Positions 29,299-39,085 of a stretch of DNA of 64,000 nucleotides are shown here, in pieces. The notes under the pieces were generated by a model. The model saw only the letters and a program-made list of their open reading frames with translations. It searched no databases and was not told the origin of the DNA. Position 1 is the stretch's first letter. Each line of letters starts with the position of its first letter. A program made the translations under genes and the position numbers. The stretch is taken from positions 372,001 through 436,000 of the forward strand of contig JAYQTB010000004.1 of NCBI GenBank assembly GCA_038147195.1. The letters run 5' to 3'. Source of the DNA: Eutrophocola salsuginis. Its GTDB lineage: Bacteria > Pseudomonadota > Gammaproteobacteria > Pseudomonadales > Pseudohongiellaceae.

Positions 29299-31191
29299 AT
29301 GCTGAACAAATACTCGCTCTGGAAAAATCTGCTGATCGTCGCGGTCGCACTGCTGGGGTTAATTTACGCGGCACCGAATTTCTACGCGCCGGACCCTGCG
29401 ATCCAGATTTCCCATGATGCCGGTATCGTTGACCAGAGTGCGCTCGATAGCGCTACTTTTGCATTGGGCGCTGACGGCATCGAATTTTTCGACCCCGTCA
29501 TCGAGGACGGCAACGGCCTGATTCGCCTGCGCAACGGCGATGACCAGAGCCCGGCCCAGCAGATCATCAACCTGGCTCTGCCGGATGAGTACATCGTTGC
29601 CTTGAACCTGGCCCCCAATACGCCATCATGGCTTGAGTCCATGGGTGCAGGCCCGATGACTTACGGTCTTGACCTGCAGGGCGGCGTGCACTTCCTCATG
29701 GAAGTGGATCTCGATGCCGCGGTAAATAAGCAGCTTAATGATTCCATCGCCACCATGCGCACTCTGTTCCGGGAAGAGGGCCTGCGTTACCGGCCACCCC
29801 TTGAAGTGGATTCACAGAACCGCATCGTCATCCGGTTCACTAGTGCCGAAACCCGTTCAGCCGCCATCGAACTGATGCGCAATGAATTCCCCGATTTCCT
29901 GTTCCGTACAGCAGAAACCGGCGGCGACTTCCTCCTTTTTTACACCATGAGCGACCTGGCCCAGCAGCAGTTGCAGGAATATGCTGTTCAGCAGAACCTG
30001 ACGACCCTGCGTTCACGTGTCGACGAACTGGGTGTGAAGGAACCGAACGTCGCGCCCATGGGCACCGACCGTATCATCATCGAATTGCCCGGGATTCAGG
30101 ACACCACCCGTGCCAAGGACCTGATCAGCGCCGTGGCGACCCTGCAATTTCACCTGGTCGCCGAACCCGGTGCTGTACCGGGTACAACCCTCGAATATAC
30201 CGATCCCGACGGCCTCCCCCTTCTGATCGACCGGGAAATCATAGTGAGCGGTGAAAATGTCACCAATGCCCAGTCCGCTTTCGACCAACAGACAAGCTTG
30301 CCACAGGTAAACCTGTCGATGGATGCGGTCGGGGCAAGGCGCATCAATGAAATCACCCGTGCGAATATTGGCAGACGCATGGCGATCCTGCTCATCGAGA
30401 CCAAGACACGTTCGGTCACCGAGCGCAATGCCGACGGGGAACTAGTCACTCGCTCGGAACCCTACGTCGAAGAGCGCGTGATCTCCGCGCCGGTGATTCA
30501 GTCGGCCCTTGGTCGCCAGTTCCGCATAACCGGCGTGGAGGCCAACGAAGCCAACGACCTTGCCCTCCTAATCCGTTCCGGCGCCCTGGCAGCGCCGATG
30601 TATTTCCTCGAGGAGTACGCCATTGGCCCAAGTATGGGCCAAGACAATATTGATAAGGGCCTGTTATCAGTGCAGATAGGTCTCGGTTTGGTAGTTGCTT
30701 TCATGCTGGTCTGGTATCGCGTAGCCGGACTCGCCGCGAATATCGCCTTGGCGGTGAACCTCGTCCTGCTCGTGGCGGTGATGTCCATCATTGGTGCCAC
30801 GCTGACCCTGCCGGGAATAGCAGGTATAGTGCTTACAGTAGGTATGGCAGTAGACGCCAATGTACTGATCTTTGCGCGTATACGGGAAGAGCTAAAGAAT
30901 GGCATGCCCGTTCAGAAGGCGATTGACAACGGCTTCGGTCGCGCCTTCATTACCATCTTCGATGCCAACATCACTACCTTCCTAGTGGCGATCATCCTGT
31001 ATTCCGTCGGCACCGGCCCAGTGCGCGGCTTCGCAGTAACCTTGTCCATCGGCATCATCACGTCCATGTTCACCGCTATCATGGTGACACGGGCAATCTT
31101 CAATTTGATTTACGGCGGCCGGAATGTAAAAAGCATTTCTATCGGCAGGAAGATCCAGCCACCACAAGCCAAGCCGGCAACCGAGGTTTAG
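29299..31191 (+). CDS. secD: Protein translocase subunit SecD
   Basis: The 630-residue RND-type protein has a first membrane segment, a large periplasmic P1 domain (about 40-440) containing the TYGLDLQGGVHFLMEV motif, and five further membrane segments with the essential GMAVDANVLIFARIREEL motif near residue 515. With SecF it uses the proton gradient to pull exported proteins from SecYEG. secF begins 3 nt after the stop. Confidence 0.97.
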   Translation: MLNKYSLWKNLLIVAVALLGLIYAAPNFYAPDPAIQISHDAGIVDQSALDSATFALGADGIEFFDPVIEDGNGLIRLRNGDDQSPAQQIINLALPDEYIVALNLAPNTPSWLESMGAGPMTYGLDLQGGVHFLMEVDLDAAVNKQLNDSIATMRTLFREEGLRYRPPLEVDSQNRIVIRFTSAETRSAAIELMRNEFPDFLFRTAETGGDFLLFYTMSDLAQQQLQEYAVQQNLTTLRSRVDELGVKEPNVAPMGTDRIIIELPGIQDTTRAKDLISAVATLQFHLVAEPGAVPGTTLEYTDPDGLPLLIDREIIVSGENVTNAQSAFDQQTSLPQVNLSMDAVGARRINEITRANIGRRMAILLIETKTRSVTERNADGELVTRSEPYVEERVISAPVIQSALGRQFRITGVEANEANDLALLIRSGALAAPMYFLEEYAIGPSMGQDNIDKGLLSVQIGLGLVVAFMLVWYRVAGLAANIALAVNLVLLVAVMSIIGATLTLPGIAGIVLTVGMAVDANVLIFARIREELKNGMPVQKAIDNGFGRAFITIFDANITTFLVAIILYSVGTGPVRGFAVTLSIGIITSMFTAIMVTRAIFNLIYGGRNVKSISIGRKIQPPQAKPATEV

Positions 31192-31194
31192 GAA

Positions 31195-32139
31195 ATGGCT
31201 GATATCAAAGTCATTAGGTTCATGGATTACCGGAATCCGACGACGGTATTCTCGGCGATTCTGCTGTTGTTATCGATAGGCTCTTTCATCGTCAACGGCA
31301 TGCAGTACGGCCTGGATTTCACCGGGGGTACACAGATACAGGTTTCCTACGAACAGGCGCCCGACTTGGAGCAAATTCGCGAAACCATTCGTGAGGCCGG
31401 TTACCAGAATTTTGAAGTGGTAAATTTCCGCACTGATCGCGATGTGCAGATACGCATTCAGGAAACAGGCTCCGTTGATGTCGACCAGGTAGTCGCCGCA
31501 CAGGCGACGGACATTGTTGTAGCGGCACTGCAGGCGAATTCAACCTCGGCGGTGGAAGTGCTCGGTACCGGGTTTATCGGCGCCCAGGTTGGCGAAGAGC
31601 TCAGGGAGCAGGGTGGTCTCGGCATGCTGGTGGCGCTGATCATGATCATGATCTACATCTCGCTGCGCTTTCAGTACAAGTTCGCCGTCGGCGCGGTAGC
31701 GGCACTGGCCCATGACGTTACAATCACACTTGGCTGGTTTTCATTCTTCAAGATTGATTTCGACCTGACGGTGCTGGCAGCCGTGCTGGCGGTGATTGGA
31801 TACTCGCTGAACGATACCATCGTCGTATTCGACCGCATTCGTGAGAACTTCCGCATCCTGCGCCAGACCGAACCGATCGATGTCATCAACTACTCGATTA
31901 CCCAGACACTGGACAGGACCCTAATCACGTCCGGCACGACGTTACTGGTGCTCGTTGCGCTGTCCCTGTTCGGCGGCGAGATGATTCACGGCTTTGCTAC
32001 GGCATTGATCGTTGGTATTGGTATTGGTACCTACTCTTCAATCTACGTGGCGTCAGAAATCCTGACGTATATGGAAGTGAACAAGGAAGACCTGATGCCT
32101 CCCGTCAGAGAGGGCGAAGAGGCTGACGCTTTACCCTAA
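31195..32139 (+). CDS. secF: Protein translocase subunit SecF
   Basis: The 314-residue product has six membrane segments, the GLDFTGGTQIQVSY motif after the first, and a conserved IGYSLNDTIVVFDRIREN motif that carries the proton-relay aspartate. It forms the SecDF complex with the gene just upstream. Its stop overlaps the suhB stop on the other strand by 4 bp. Confidence 0.97.
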   Translation: MADIKVIRFMDYRNPTTVFSAILLLLSIGSFIVNGMQYGLDFTGGTQIQVSYEQAPDLEQIRETIREAGYQNFEVVNFRTDRDVQIRIQETGSVDVDQVVAAQATDIVVAALQANSTSAVEVLGTGFIGAQVGEELREQGGLGMLVALIMIMIYISLRFQYKFAVGAVAALAHDVTITLGWFSFFKIDFDLTVLAAVLAVIGYSLNDTIVVFDRIRENFRILRQTEPIDVINYSITQTLDRTLITSGTTLLVLVALSLFGGEMIHGFATALIVGIGIGTYSSIYVASEILTYMEVNKEDLMPPVREGEEADALP

Positions 32140-32915
32140 TAGGCTTTGGAGACCAGTTTCAGCCAGGGCTTGAAGCACTTGGCATTGCTGAAGACGAGAT
32201 CCTCGCTGCCAATGCAGTCGGGATTACCGATCAAGTCGCTGATGAAGCCGCCGGCCTCGCGGATCAGCAGGATGCCCGCTGCCACGTCCCACTGGTTCAT
32301 GCCTGACATCCATCCCGCATCGGTACGACCGGCGGCCATGTAGGCCAAATCGAGTGCAGCCGAACCGCTCATTCTGATGGAGCCGATAATATTTTTCAGG
32401 TTGCCCTGTATTCCCATCAGTGTGTCGTAATTCTTAAGCCCAGCACAACTCAGGCTCACGGTGGCGCCGTCGATAGCGGTGCGCTTACTTACACGCAGGC
32501 GATGGCCGTTGAGCTGGGCGCCGCTGCCGCGAGTTGCCGTGAACTCCTCGTTTCTAACCGGGTCGAGGATGATGGCGTGTTCGAGTTTACCCTTCTTCAG
32601 GCAGGCCATGGATATACAGAAATGCGGAAAGCCGAGAATGAAATTCCGAGTACCGTCGATGGGATCAATGATCCATTGCGTCTCGCCATCGGTGCCTTCA
32701 ATAATGCCGGCTTCTTCGCAAATGAAACCATGACCGGGATAGGACTGGCGAATATGCTCGACCAGTATCTCTTCTACCTTACTGTCGACATCGGTGACGA
32801 AGTCATTACGGCCTTTTTCAGACACGCTAATGCGGTCTGGGCGTTCCCAGGACTGCAGAATGTACTCGGAGGCGAGGCGGGCGGCCCGCAGACCTATGTT
32901 GGTGATGGCGTGCAT
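32136..32915 (-). CDS. suhB: Inositol-1-monophosphatase SuhB
   Basis: A 259-residue Mg-dependent phosphatase of the IMPase family, with metal ligands in FICEEAG, WIIDPIDGTRNF and NQWDVAAGILLIREAG. In enterobacteria SuhB is also an rRNA antitermination factor binding NusA. The frame is open to 33008, but family alignment (MHAITNIGLRAARLASEYI) supports the ATG at 32913-32915. It is divergent from trmJ, as in E. coli, across 127 bp. Confidence 0.95.
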   Translation of the reverse strand: MHAITNIGLRAARLASEYILQSWERPDRISVSEKGRNDFVTDVDSKVEEILVEHIRQSYPGHGFICEEAGIIEGTDGETQWIIDPIDGTRNFILGFPHFCISMACLKKGKLEHAIILDPVRNEEFTATRGSGAQLNGHRLRVSKRTAIDGATVSLSCAGLKNYDTLMGIQGNLKNIIGSIRMSGSAALDLAYMAAGRTDAGWMSGMNQWDVAAGILLIREAGGFISDLIGNPDCIGSEDLVFSNAKCFKPWLKLVSKAY

Positions 32916-33042
32916 GATGAAAAAGGAACGGGGTAAAAAATCGTTGCGCATGATAGCAAAAGACTTGGTCCTTGTAGAGCAAGGAATCCGGGGGAATTCT
33001 GCTATCATAGCCCGCCCTAAAACCGCTCAATAAAGGCAGACA

Positions 33043-33816
33043 GTGCAAGATCTCAAGCGCATTCGCATTGTGCTCGTGCAGACCTCCCACCCGGGTAATA
33101 TCGGTGCCACGGCCAGGGCCATGAAAAATATGGGCCTAACGAGCCTGTACCTGGTGGATCCAAAGGACTACCCTTCTGGCGTAGCCCTGGGCAGGGCGGC
33201 TTCCGCACTGGATATTCTCGACAACGCGGTGGTTGTCGATTCGCTTGACGCCGCCATTGCTGACTGTGGCCTGGTTATTGGCACCAGTGCACGTTCACGT
33301 GGTATTCCCTGGCCAATGGTCGATCCGCAGGAATGTGCGGAAAAACTCGTGCTCGCCGGGCGCCAGAACGATGTTGCCCTAGTATTTGGTCGGGAAGACA
33401 ACGGGCTGAGCAACGAGGAGTTGCGCCGGTGTCATTTCCATGTGCAGATTCCCACAAATGACGAGTACACCTCGCTGAACGTGGCGGCAGCGGTGATGGT
33501 GCTGTGTTACGAGATCCGCAAGGCTGCATTGCATGAGCCAGGGTCAAGAGGCAAGGATCAAGCAGGTGTTCCAGGCTCAGAAGAAGAATTCTGGGACCAG
33601 CCCCTGGCCACTACCGCCGAAATAGAAGGCTTTCTCACTCACCTCGAAGAGGTGTTGACCCAGATCGAGGTGCTGGATCCCAAGGCGCCCCGGCAGCTCA
33701 TGACTCGTATGCGCCGGCTGTATACCCGCATTCGACCGGACCGCATGGAAATCAACCTCTTGCGGGGTACCCTAACGGCGACCCAGACCAAGCTGGATAA
33801 AAAACGGGACCCGTAA
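33043..33816 (+). CDS. trmJ: tRNA (cytidine/uridine-2'-O-)-methyltransferase TrmJ
   Basis: A 257-residue SPOUT methyltransferase that methylates the ribose of nucleotide 32 in tRNA. It shows IRIVLVQTSHPGNIGATARAM at the N-terminus, ALVFGREDNGLSNEEL, and the knot motif IPTNDEYTSLNVAAAVMV. A C-terminal helical domain follows. It starts with GTG at 33043. suhB-trmJ-iscR is the conserved order. Confidence 0.95.
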   Translation: MQDLKRIRIVLVQTSHPGNIGATARAMKNMGLTSLYLVDPKDYPSGVALGRAASALDILDNAVVVDSLDAAIADCGLVIGTSARSRGIPWPMVDPQECAEKLVLAGRQNDVALVFGREDNGLSNEELRRCHFHVQIPTNDEYTSLNVAAAVMVLCYEIRKAALHEPGSRGKDQAGVPGSEEEFWDQPLATTAEIEGFLTHLEEVLTQIEVLDPKAPRQLMTRMRRLYTRIRPDRMEINLLRGTLTATQTKLDKKRDP

Positions 33817-33831
33817 GCCACAAAAAGCAGC

Positions 33832-33889
33832 TAATCCGACTAAATTACTCCGTTATATACTTGACCAATTTAGTAGGTTATTGGATAAT
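33832..33889 (+). promoter_or_regulatory. iscR promoter with tandem IscR type-1-like sites
   Basis: A sigma70 promoter TTGACC (33861-33866), 17-bp spacer, GATAAT (33884-33889) lies 32 nt upstream of iscR. The 25-bp block at 33857-33881 matches the IscR type-1 operator (ATASYYGACTRWWWYAGTCRRSTAT) at nearly every position and covers the -35 box. A second, weaker match (33832-33856) abuts it directly. This fits the known autorepression of iscR by [2Fe-2S]-IscR. Confidence 0.85.
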
Positions 33890-33921
33890 TTAGTACCTTT
33901 CAATACCCCTAGTGGCTAACC

Positions 33922-34455
33922 ATGAGACTGACCACCAAAGGCCGTTATGCCGTGACCGCCATGCTGGACCTGAGCATCAATGCCAGCAAGGGGCCGGTCA
34001 CCCTGAGCGATATTTCCAAGCGCCAGGATATCTCCCTGTCCTACCTCGAACAGCTGTTTGCGAAACTGCGCAAGCAGGCGCTGGTCACTAGTGTTCGCGG
34101 TCCCGGTGGTGGTTACCTGCTGGGCAGGAAGGATTCCGACATCGACGTGGCTGAAATCATCGATGCAGTGAGTGAATCCCTTGATACCACAAAGTGCCAG
34201 GGCAAGGGCGACTGCCATGGTGGTGAAATGTGCCTGACCCATCACTTGTGGGAAGACCTGAGTGCGCAGATACACAAGTTCCTCAGCGATATCACGCTGG
34301 CGGACCTGGTCTCCAAGCGTGAGATCGAGGCCATCGCCCGCAACCAGTCCAAGCGCGTGAATCGAGGTGCGGAAAGTACCGATAGAGCCGGCAAAGAGGA
34401 GATCAGTGAAAAAACCGGCAATACGCTGGAACGCATCGCCGCGAGTTCACTGTAA
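33922..34455 (+). CDS. iscR: Fe-S cluster regulator IscR
   Basis: A 177-residue Rrf2-family regulator with an N-terminal winged helix ([43 protein letters not shown]) and the [2Fe-2S] ligands C92, C98 and C104 followed by the histidine-containing [10 protein letters not shown]. With its cluster it represses the isc operon; as apo-protein it activates other Fe-S genes. The Ser/Glu/Lys-rich tail (about residues 140-177) is longer than in E. coli and probably disordered. Confidence 0.97.
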   Translation: MRLTTKGRYAVTAMLDLSINASKGPVTLSDISKRQDISLSYLEQLFAKLRKQALVTSVRGPGGGYLLGRKDSDIDVAEIIDAVSESLDTTKCQGKGDCHGGEMCLTHHLWEDLSAQIHKFLSDITLADLVSKREIEAIARNQSKRVNRGAESTDRAGKEEISEKTGNTLERIAASSL

Positions 34456-34505
34456 CCTGACACAAAAAGATATTACCGAAGCAACAGCAGTAACGGAGCT
34501 AGAGA

Positions 34506-35717
34506 ATGATACCGATTTACTTTGATTATTCAGCCACGACGCCTGTGGATCCTCGGGTCCGCGACAAGATGGTTGAATGCCTGACCCTGGAAGGCAATTT
34601 CGGCAATCCGGCCTCGCGTTCACACTTGTTCGGCTGGAAAGCTGAAGAAGCCGTGGAACAAGCGCGTCAGCATGTTGCCGACCTGGTTAATTGTGATCCC
34701 CGCGAAATCGTCTGGACCTCGGGTGCCACCGAATCAGACAACCTCGCTCTGAAAGGCGCTGCGCATTTCTACAAGAATAAGGGCAAGCACATCATTACTT
34801 CCAAGATCGAACACAAAGCAGTACTGGACAGCTGCCGCCAGCTGGAGCGGGAAGGTTTTGAGGTCACTTACCTGGACCCTGATGAAAAGGGCATGATCTC
34901 GCCAGAGATTGTCAAAGACGCCATTCGCGACGACACCATTCTCGTGTCACTGATGCATGTTAACAACGAGATTGGCGTGATCAACGACATCAATGCCATT
35001 GGCCACGTGTGCAGAGAAAAAAAGGTCATTTTTCACGTTGACGCTGCGCAAAGCACCGGCAAGATCGACATCGATCTCCAGGATATGCCGGTCGACCTGA
35101 TGTCCTTCTCGGCCCATAAAACTTATGGCCCCAAGGGTGTCGGTGCGCTGTATGTGTGCCGTAAGCCCAGGATCAGGCTGGAAGCCCAGATGCATGGGGG
35201 CGGGCATGAGCGCGGCATGCGTTCCGGTACGCTCGCCACACACCAGATCGTCGGCATGGGCGAAGCCTTCCGCATTGCTAAAGAAGAGATGCATGACGAA
35301 GCCATCCGCATTTGCGCACTGCGTGACCGCTTCCTAAGAGGCCTGGAAGGCATGGAAGAGGTCTACATAAACGGCGACCTTGATCATCGCGTCCCGGGCA
35401 ATATCAACGTGAGCTTCAATTTCGTCGAAGGCGAATCACTGATCATGGCGCTGAAAGACCTAGCGGTTTCCTCGGGTTCCGCATGCACCTCGGCCAGTCT
35501 TGAGCCGTCGTATGTCCTGAGGGCCCTGGGCATGAATGACGAACTGGCGCACAGCTCGCTGCGTTTCAGCATCGGCCGCTTCACCACAGAAGATGACGTG
35601 GATACAGCAGTAACGAAGGTCAGGGAAGCGGTTGGCAAGCTGCGTGAACTGTCACCGTTATGGGATATGTTCAAGGACGGAGTTGACATCAGCAAAGTTA
35701 AGTGGGCAGCGCATTAA
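34506..35717 (+). CDS. iscS: Cysteine desulfurase IscS
   Basis: A 403-residue PLP enzyme that takes sulfur from cysteine for Fe-S clusters, thiouridine and other cofactors. It begins [17 protein letters not shown], has the PLP lysine in [12 protein letters not shown] (K205) and the catalytic cysteine in [13 protein letters not shown] (C327), and ends with the [16 protein letters not shown] tail that binds IscU. It is the second gene of the isc operon, 50 nt after iscR. Confidence 0.98.
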   Translation: MIPIYFDYSATTPVDPRVRDKMVECLTLEGNFGNPASRSHLFGWKAEEAVEQARQHVADLVNCDPREIVWTSGATESDNLALKGAAHFYKNKGKHIITSKIEHKAVLDSCRQLEREGFEVTYLDPDEKGMISPEIVKDAIRDDTILVSLMHVNNEIGVINDINAIGHVCREKKVIFHVDAAQSTGKIDIDLQDMPVDLMSFSAHKTYGPKGVGALYVCRKPRIRLEAQMHGGGHERGMRSGTLATHQIVGMGEAFRIAKEEMHDEAIRICALRDRFLRGLEGMEEVYINGDLDHRVPGNINVSFNFVEGESLIMALKDLAVSSGSACTSASLEPSYVLRALGMNDELAHSSLRFSIGRFTTEDDVDTAVTKVREAVGKLRELSPLWDMFKDGVDISKVKWAAH

Positions 35718-35784
35718 GTTATAGAAATATCGCAAGAAACTAAGGCAATACTAATAAACAGAGACAAAGGTACAGGTAAATAAC

Positions 35785-36183
35785 ATGGCCTATTCAGACA
35801 AGGTACTCGACCATTACGAAAATCCCCGAAATGTGGGAAAACTGGACGAAGAAGACGAGAACGTTGGCACCGGCATGGTAGGCGCGCCCGCTTGCGGTGA
35901 CGTCATGCGCCTGCAGATCAAGGTCAACAAGGAAGGTGTGATAGAAGACGCCAAATTCAAGACCTATGGTTGCGGCTCTGCAATCGCTTCGAGCTCCTTA
36001 CTTACCGAGTGGGTAAAGGGCCGCACCATCGAGGATGCCGGCAAGATCCGCAACACAGAGATCGCAGAGGAGCTAGGCCTGCCGCCCGTGAAAATTCACT
36101 GTTCCGTACTGGCGGAGGACGCCATCAAGGCTGCCATCAGTGACGTGAAGAAGAAGCGCGGTGAAGCCGTTGACTCCGAGTAA
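35785..36183 (+). CDS. iscU: Fe-S cluster scaffold IscU
   Basis: The 132-residue scaffold protein has the three cluster cysteines (GAPACGDVM, YGCGSAIASSS, KIHCSVLAEDAI) and the LPPVKIHC motif recognised by HscA. It starts MAYSDKVLDHYENPRNVG as in all IscU. Clusters are built on it with sulfur from IscS and passed on with HscB/HscA help. Confidence 0.98.
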   Translation: MAYSDKVLDHYENPRNVGKLDEEDENVGTGMVGAPACGDVMRLQIKVNKEGVIEDAKFKTYGCGSAIASSSLLTEWVKGRTIEDAGKIRNTEIAEELGLPPVKIHCSVLAEDAIKAAISDVKKKRGEAVDSE

Positions 36184-36210
36184 GCAAGAAAGAGAAGGAA
36201 GCAGTTACCC

Positions 36211-36534
36211 ATGGCAATAACCATGACAGAATCCGCCGCCAGGCACGTGGCCTCCCAGTTACAACACCGGGGCAAGGGGCTAGGCATCAGGGTCGGTGTC
36301 ACCACTACCGGCTGTTCCGGCATGGCCTACGTGTTGGAATTCGTGGACGTGCTGCAAACTGCGGATAATGTTTTCGAGGATCATGGCATCAAGATAGTGG
36401 TGGACCCAAAAAGCCTTGTGTATCTTGACGGTACCGAAATGGATTTCGTGAAGGTCGGCGTCAATGAGGGCTTCGAATTCAGGAACCCTAATGCCAAGGG
36501 TGAATGCGGCTGCGGCGAAAGCTTCAGCGTCTGA
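36211..36534 (+). CDS. iscA: Fe-S assembly protein IscA
   Basis: The 107-residue A-type carrier starts with [12 protein letters not shown] and has the three conserved cysteines ([13 protein letters not shown] and GECGCGESF). It receives or donates [4Fe-4S]/[2Fe-2S] clusters. It lies 27 nt after iscU. The following gap before hscB is 77 nt and contains an IscR-like sequence. Confidence 0.97.
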   Translation: MAITMTESAARHVASQLQHRGKGLGIRVGVTTTGCSGMAYVLEFVDVLQTADNVFEDHGIKIVVDPKSLVYLDGTEMDFVKVGVNEGFEFRNPNAKGECGCGESFSV

Positions 36535-36568
36535 CGCTTTCGGCATTTCCCAGGTCCATGCTGCAAGC

Positions 36569-36593
36569 TGCCTTGAGTAAATTACTTTGTTAT
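36569..36593 (+). promoter_or_regulatory. Possible IscR-like site between iscA and hscB
   Basis: The stretch GAGTAAATTACTTTGTTAT (36575-36593) closely repeats GACTAAATTACTCCGTTAT from the iscR promoter (33838-33856), and the match continues for a few bases (CTAC versus ATAC). It lies 19 nt before the hscB start. No -35/-10 pair is evident. Regulation is an inference from this similarity. Confidence 0.4.
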
Positions 36594-36611
36594 CTACGTT
36601 GATTAACTGCT

Positions 36612-37130
36612 TTGGTTAACTACTTTGAACTGTTCGGGTTGTCTCAGGCGTTTCGGCTGGATACGGTGGAACTCGACAAGCGCTACAAGCAACTGCAGGC
36701 CCAGTGGCACCCGGACCGATTTGCCGGAGAAGACGACGGTAAGCGCCTGCAGGCCCTGCAACAGACAAGCCTGCTCAACGATGCGTATGAAACCCTGAAG
36801 TCACCGCTCAAACGGACAGCCCACTTACTGGTGCTGCAGGGCGTGGATGCGGAGGAACACAACCAGGACCATTTCGGTACGGACTTCTTACACGGGCAGA
36901 TGATTCTGCGCGAGCAGCTCGAAACGCTGGCTGTAAAACAGGATTTGACGGGTCTCGACGCCATGAGGAATGAAGTGGCGGGCGATACCGATGAAACCCT
37001 GGCGAGGTTCGAAGCTCTTTACGGACAGGGGAAATTCGCCGAAGCCAAGCAACAGTACAACCGGCTGCAGTTCCTGTTCAAGCTGCTTGATGAAATAGAT
37101 ACCGTCGAAGAAAAGCTCCTTGATTATTAA
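36612..37130 (+). CDS. hscB: Fe-S assembly co-chaperone HscB
   Basis: The 172-residue J-type co-chaperone has a J-domain (residues 1-72) with HPD in QWHPDRFAG and a C-terminal helical domain (LREQLETLAVKQDLTGLDAM ...) that binds IscU. It starts with TTG at 36612, giving VNYFELFGL, which matches family N-termini (DYFTLFGL). It delivers IscU to HscA. Confidence 0.95.
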   Translation: MVNYFELFGLSQAFRLDTVELDKRYKQLQAQWHPDRFAGEDDGKRLQALQQTSLLNDAYETLKSPLKRTAHLLVLQGVDAEEHNQDHFGTDFLHGQMILREQLETLAVKQDLTGLDAMRNEVAGDTDETLARFEALYGQGKFAEAKQQYNRLQFLFKLLDEIDTVEEKLLDY

Positions 37131-37213
37131 CCGCTGGATTAAAAAGAACGTGCTGTTCTGAATTTTCAAGCGATGGCGCCTCCATGTGCCACTAAAAACA
37201 AATACTCAGCAGA

Positions 37214-39073
37214 ATGGCCTTACTCAGCATATCAGAACCAGGAGAAAGCAAGCCCAAGGCCCATGCCGTGCGTAAGCGTGCAGTGGGTATTGATCTGGGC
37301 ACCACAAATTCCCTGGTTGCCGTGGCAAAAGAAGGCCGCGCACACACCCTATGTGATCATGCCGGACACTGCCTCGTACCTTCCGTAGTTCACTTCGCCA
37401 ATGACGGCACTGTGACCGTGGGTGATGCGGCCAGAAACCTAGGCGATAAGGATGCCGCCAACACCATCTCCTCGGTGAAACGGCTGATGGGTCGGGGCAT
37501 AGCGGATGTAGATTACGCGCTTCCCTATGAAATAGTACCTGATAGCCAGGGCGGCATGCCCCTCGTGAGGACCGTTGCCGGTGACAAGAGCCCGGTGGAA
37601 ATCTCGGCGCAGATCCTGCGTGAACTGGTGTTGAGAGCCGAGGCGGAATTGGGTGGCGGTATTGATGGTGCGGTGATTACGGTACCTGCGTATTTCGACG
37701 AGGCCCAACGCCAGGCGACAAAGGATGCCGCCAGGCTCGTCGGTATCAATGTCCTGCGTTTATTGAGTGAGCCAACTGCCGCGGCAGTGGCCTACGGCCT
37801 TGGCCGTAAAAAGGAAGAAACCGTCATCATTTACGACCTCGGTGGCGGCACCTTCGATGTTTCCCTTATGCGTCTCGAACAGGGAGTATTCAAAGTGCTG
37901 GCGACAGGTGGGGATGCCGCACTAGGTGGAGATGACATCGACCGGCTGGTTGCTCAATGGATACTTGAGCAGGCCGACATCGATGAGTCGCTGACCTATG
38001 ACCGGCGCAATGCACTGGCCGCCGTGGCACGCCATGCCAAGCATGTCCTAACGGATGAAGATAGCGTGACGATTAGTTTTGAAGAATGGGTCGGCACACT
38101 GACTCGCCAGGAATTCGACGGCATCGTTGACGCGCTAATCGACAAGACCATCAAGATGTGTCGTCGTGTGCTGCGCGATGCAAAGGTATCCGCTGATGAC
38201 ATATCCGACGTGGTCATGGTGGGCGGTTCAACGCGCACGCCAAGGGTTCGTGAACGGGTATCAGAGTTTTTTGGTTCGCCGGTACATACCGAGATAGATC
38301 CCGATAAGGTGGTCGCCATCGGTGCTGCATTACAGGCCGACGTCCTGGCCGGTAACAAGTATGGTGACGAAATCCTATTGCTCGATGTGATCCCATTGTC
38401 ACTGGGCATCGAAACCATGGGCGGCCTGATGGAAAAGATAATTCGGCGCAATACCACCATACCAGTGACGCGTGCGCAGCAATTCACCACCTACAAGGAC
38501 GGTCAAACAGCGATGACGCTGCATGTCATGCAAGGAGAACGGGAATTGGTTGCCGACTGCCGGTCGCTGGCCAGGTTTGAGCTGAAAGGAATACCACCCA
38601 TGGTGGCCGGCGCCGCCGTGATTGAGGTTACATTCCAGGTTGATGCTGACGGGCTCATGGAGGTGAAGGCTAAGGAATTGAGTACGGGTGTTTCCAGTAA
38701 TGTTGTGATCAAGCCGTCATACGGGCTTGCGGAAAAAGATATCGAGCGCATGATCACGGACTCCTTTACCTCTGCTGTAATTGATAAGGCGGCGCGGGCA
38801 CTACAGGAAAGTCGTGTGGAAGCGCAGCGCATCATCGAGGCACTGGAAAGCGCACTCGTGTCAGATGGTAAGCAATTACTGGACGAGTCCGAATACACGG
38901 CGCTGACCGATCGTATGGCTAAACTCGGCGATCTGATCAACATTGAAGACGCCGACGCCATCCATAAAGCTGCCGAGGCGCTTAACGAGGCCAGCCTGCT
39001 ATTTGCCGGCAGGCGTATGGACTCACAGATCAAGACCGCCCTGACCGGGCACAAGATTGAAGAATACGACTGA
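37214..39073 (+). CDS. hscA: Fe-S assembly chaperone HscA
   Basis: A 619-residue Hsp70 specialised for IscU. Nucleotide-binding motifs are AVGIDLGTTNSLVAVA, IIYDLGGGTFDVSL and VVMVGGSTRTPRV; the substrate-binding domain follows from about residue 400. It releases clusters from IscU using ATP, with HscB as co-chaperone. It follows hscB after 83 nt and precedes fdx after 12 nt. Confidence 0.97.
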   Translation: MALLSISEPGESKPKAHAVRKRAVGIDLGTTNSLVAVAKEGRAHTLCDHAGHCLVPSVVHFANDGTVTVGDAARNLGDKDAANTISSVKRLMGRGIADVDYALPYEIVPDSQGGMPLVRTVAGDKSPVEISAQILRELVLRAEAELGGGIDGAVITVPAYFDEAQRQATKDAARLVGINVLRLLSEPTAAAVAYGLGRKKEETVIIYDLGGGTFDVSLMRLEQGVFKVLATGGDAALGGDDIDRLVAQWILEQADIDESLTYDRRNALAAVARHAKHVLTDEDSVTISFEEWVGTLTRQEFDGIVDALIDKTIKMCRRVLRDAKVSADDISDVVMVGGSTRTPRVRERVSEFFGSPVHTEIDPDKVVAIGAALQADVLAGNKYGDEILLLDVIPLSLGIETMGGLMEKIIRRNTTIPVTRAQQFTTYKDGQTAMTLHVMQGERELVADCRSLARFELKGIPPMVAGAAVIEVTFQVDADGLMEVKAKELSTGVSSNVVIKPSYGLAEKDIERMITDSFTSAVIDKAARALQESRVEAQRIIEALESALVSDGKQLLDESEYTALTDRMAKLGDLINIEDADAIHKAAEALNEASLLFAGRRMDSQIKTALTGHKIEEYD

Positions 39074-39085
39074 GGAATGCGCGCA

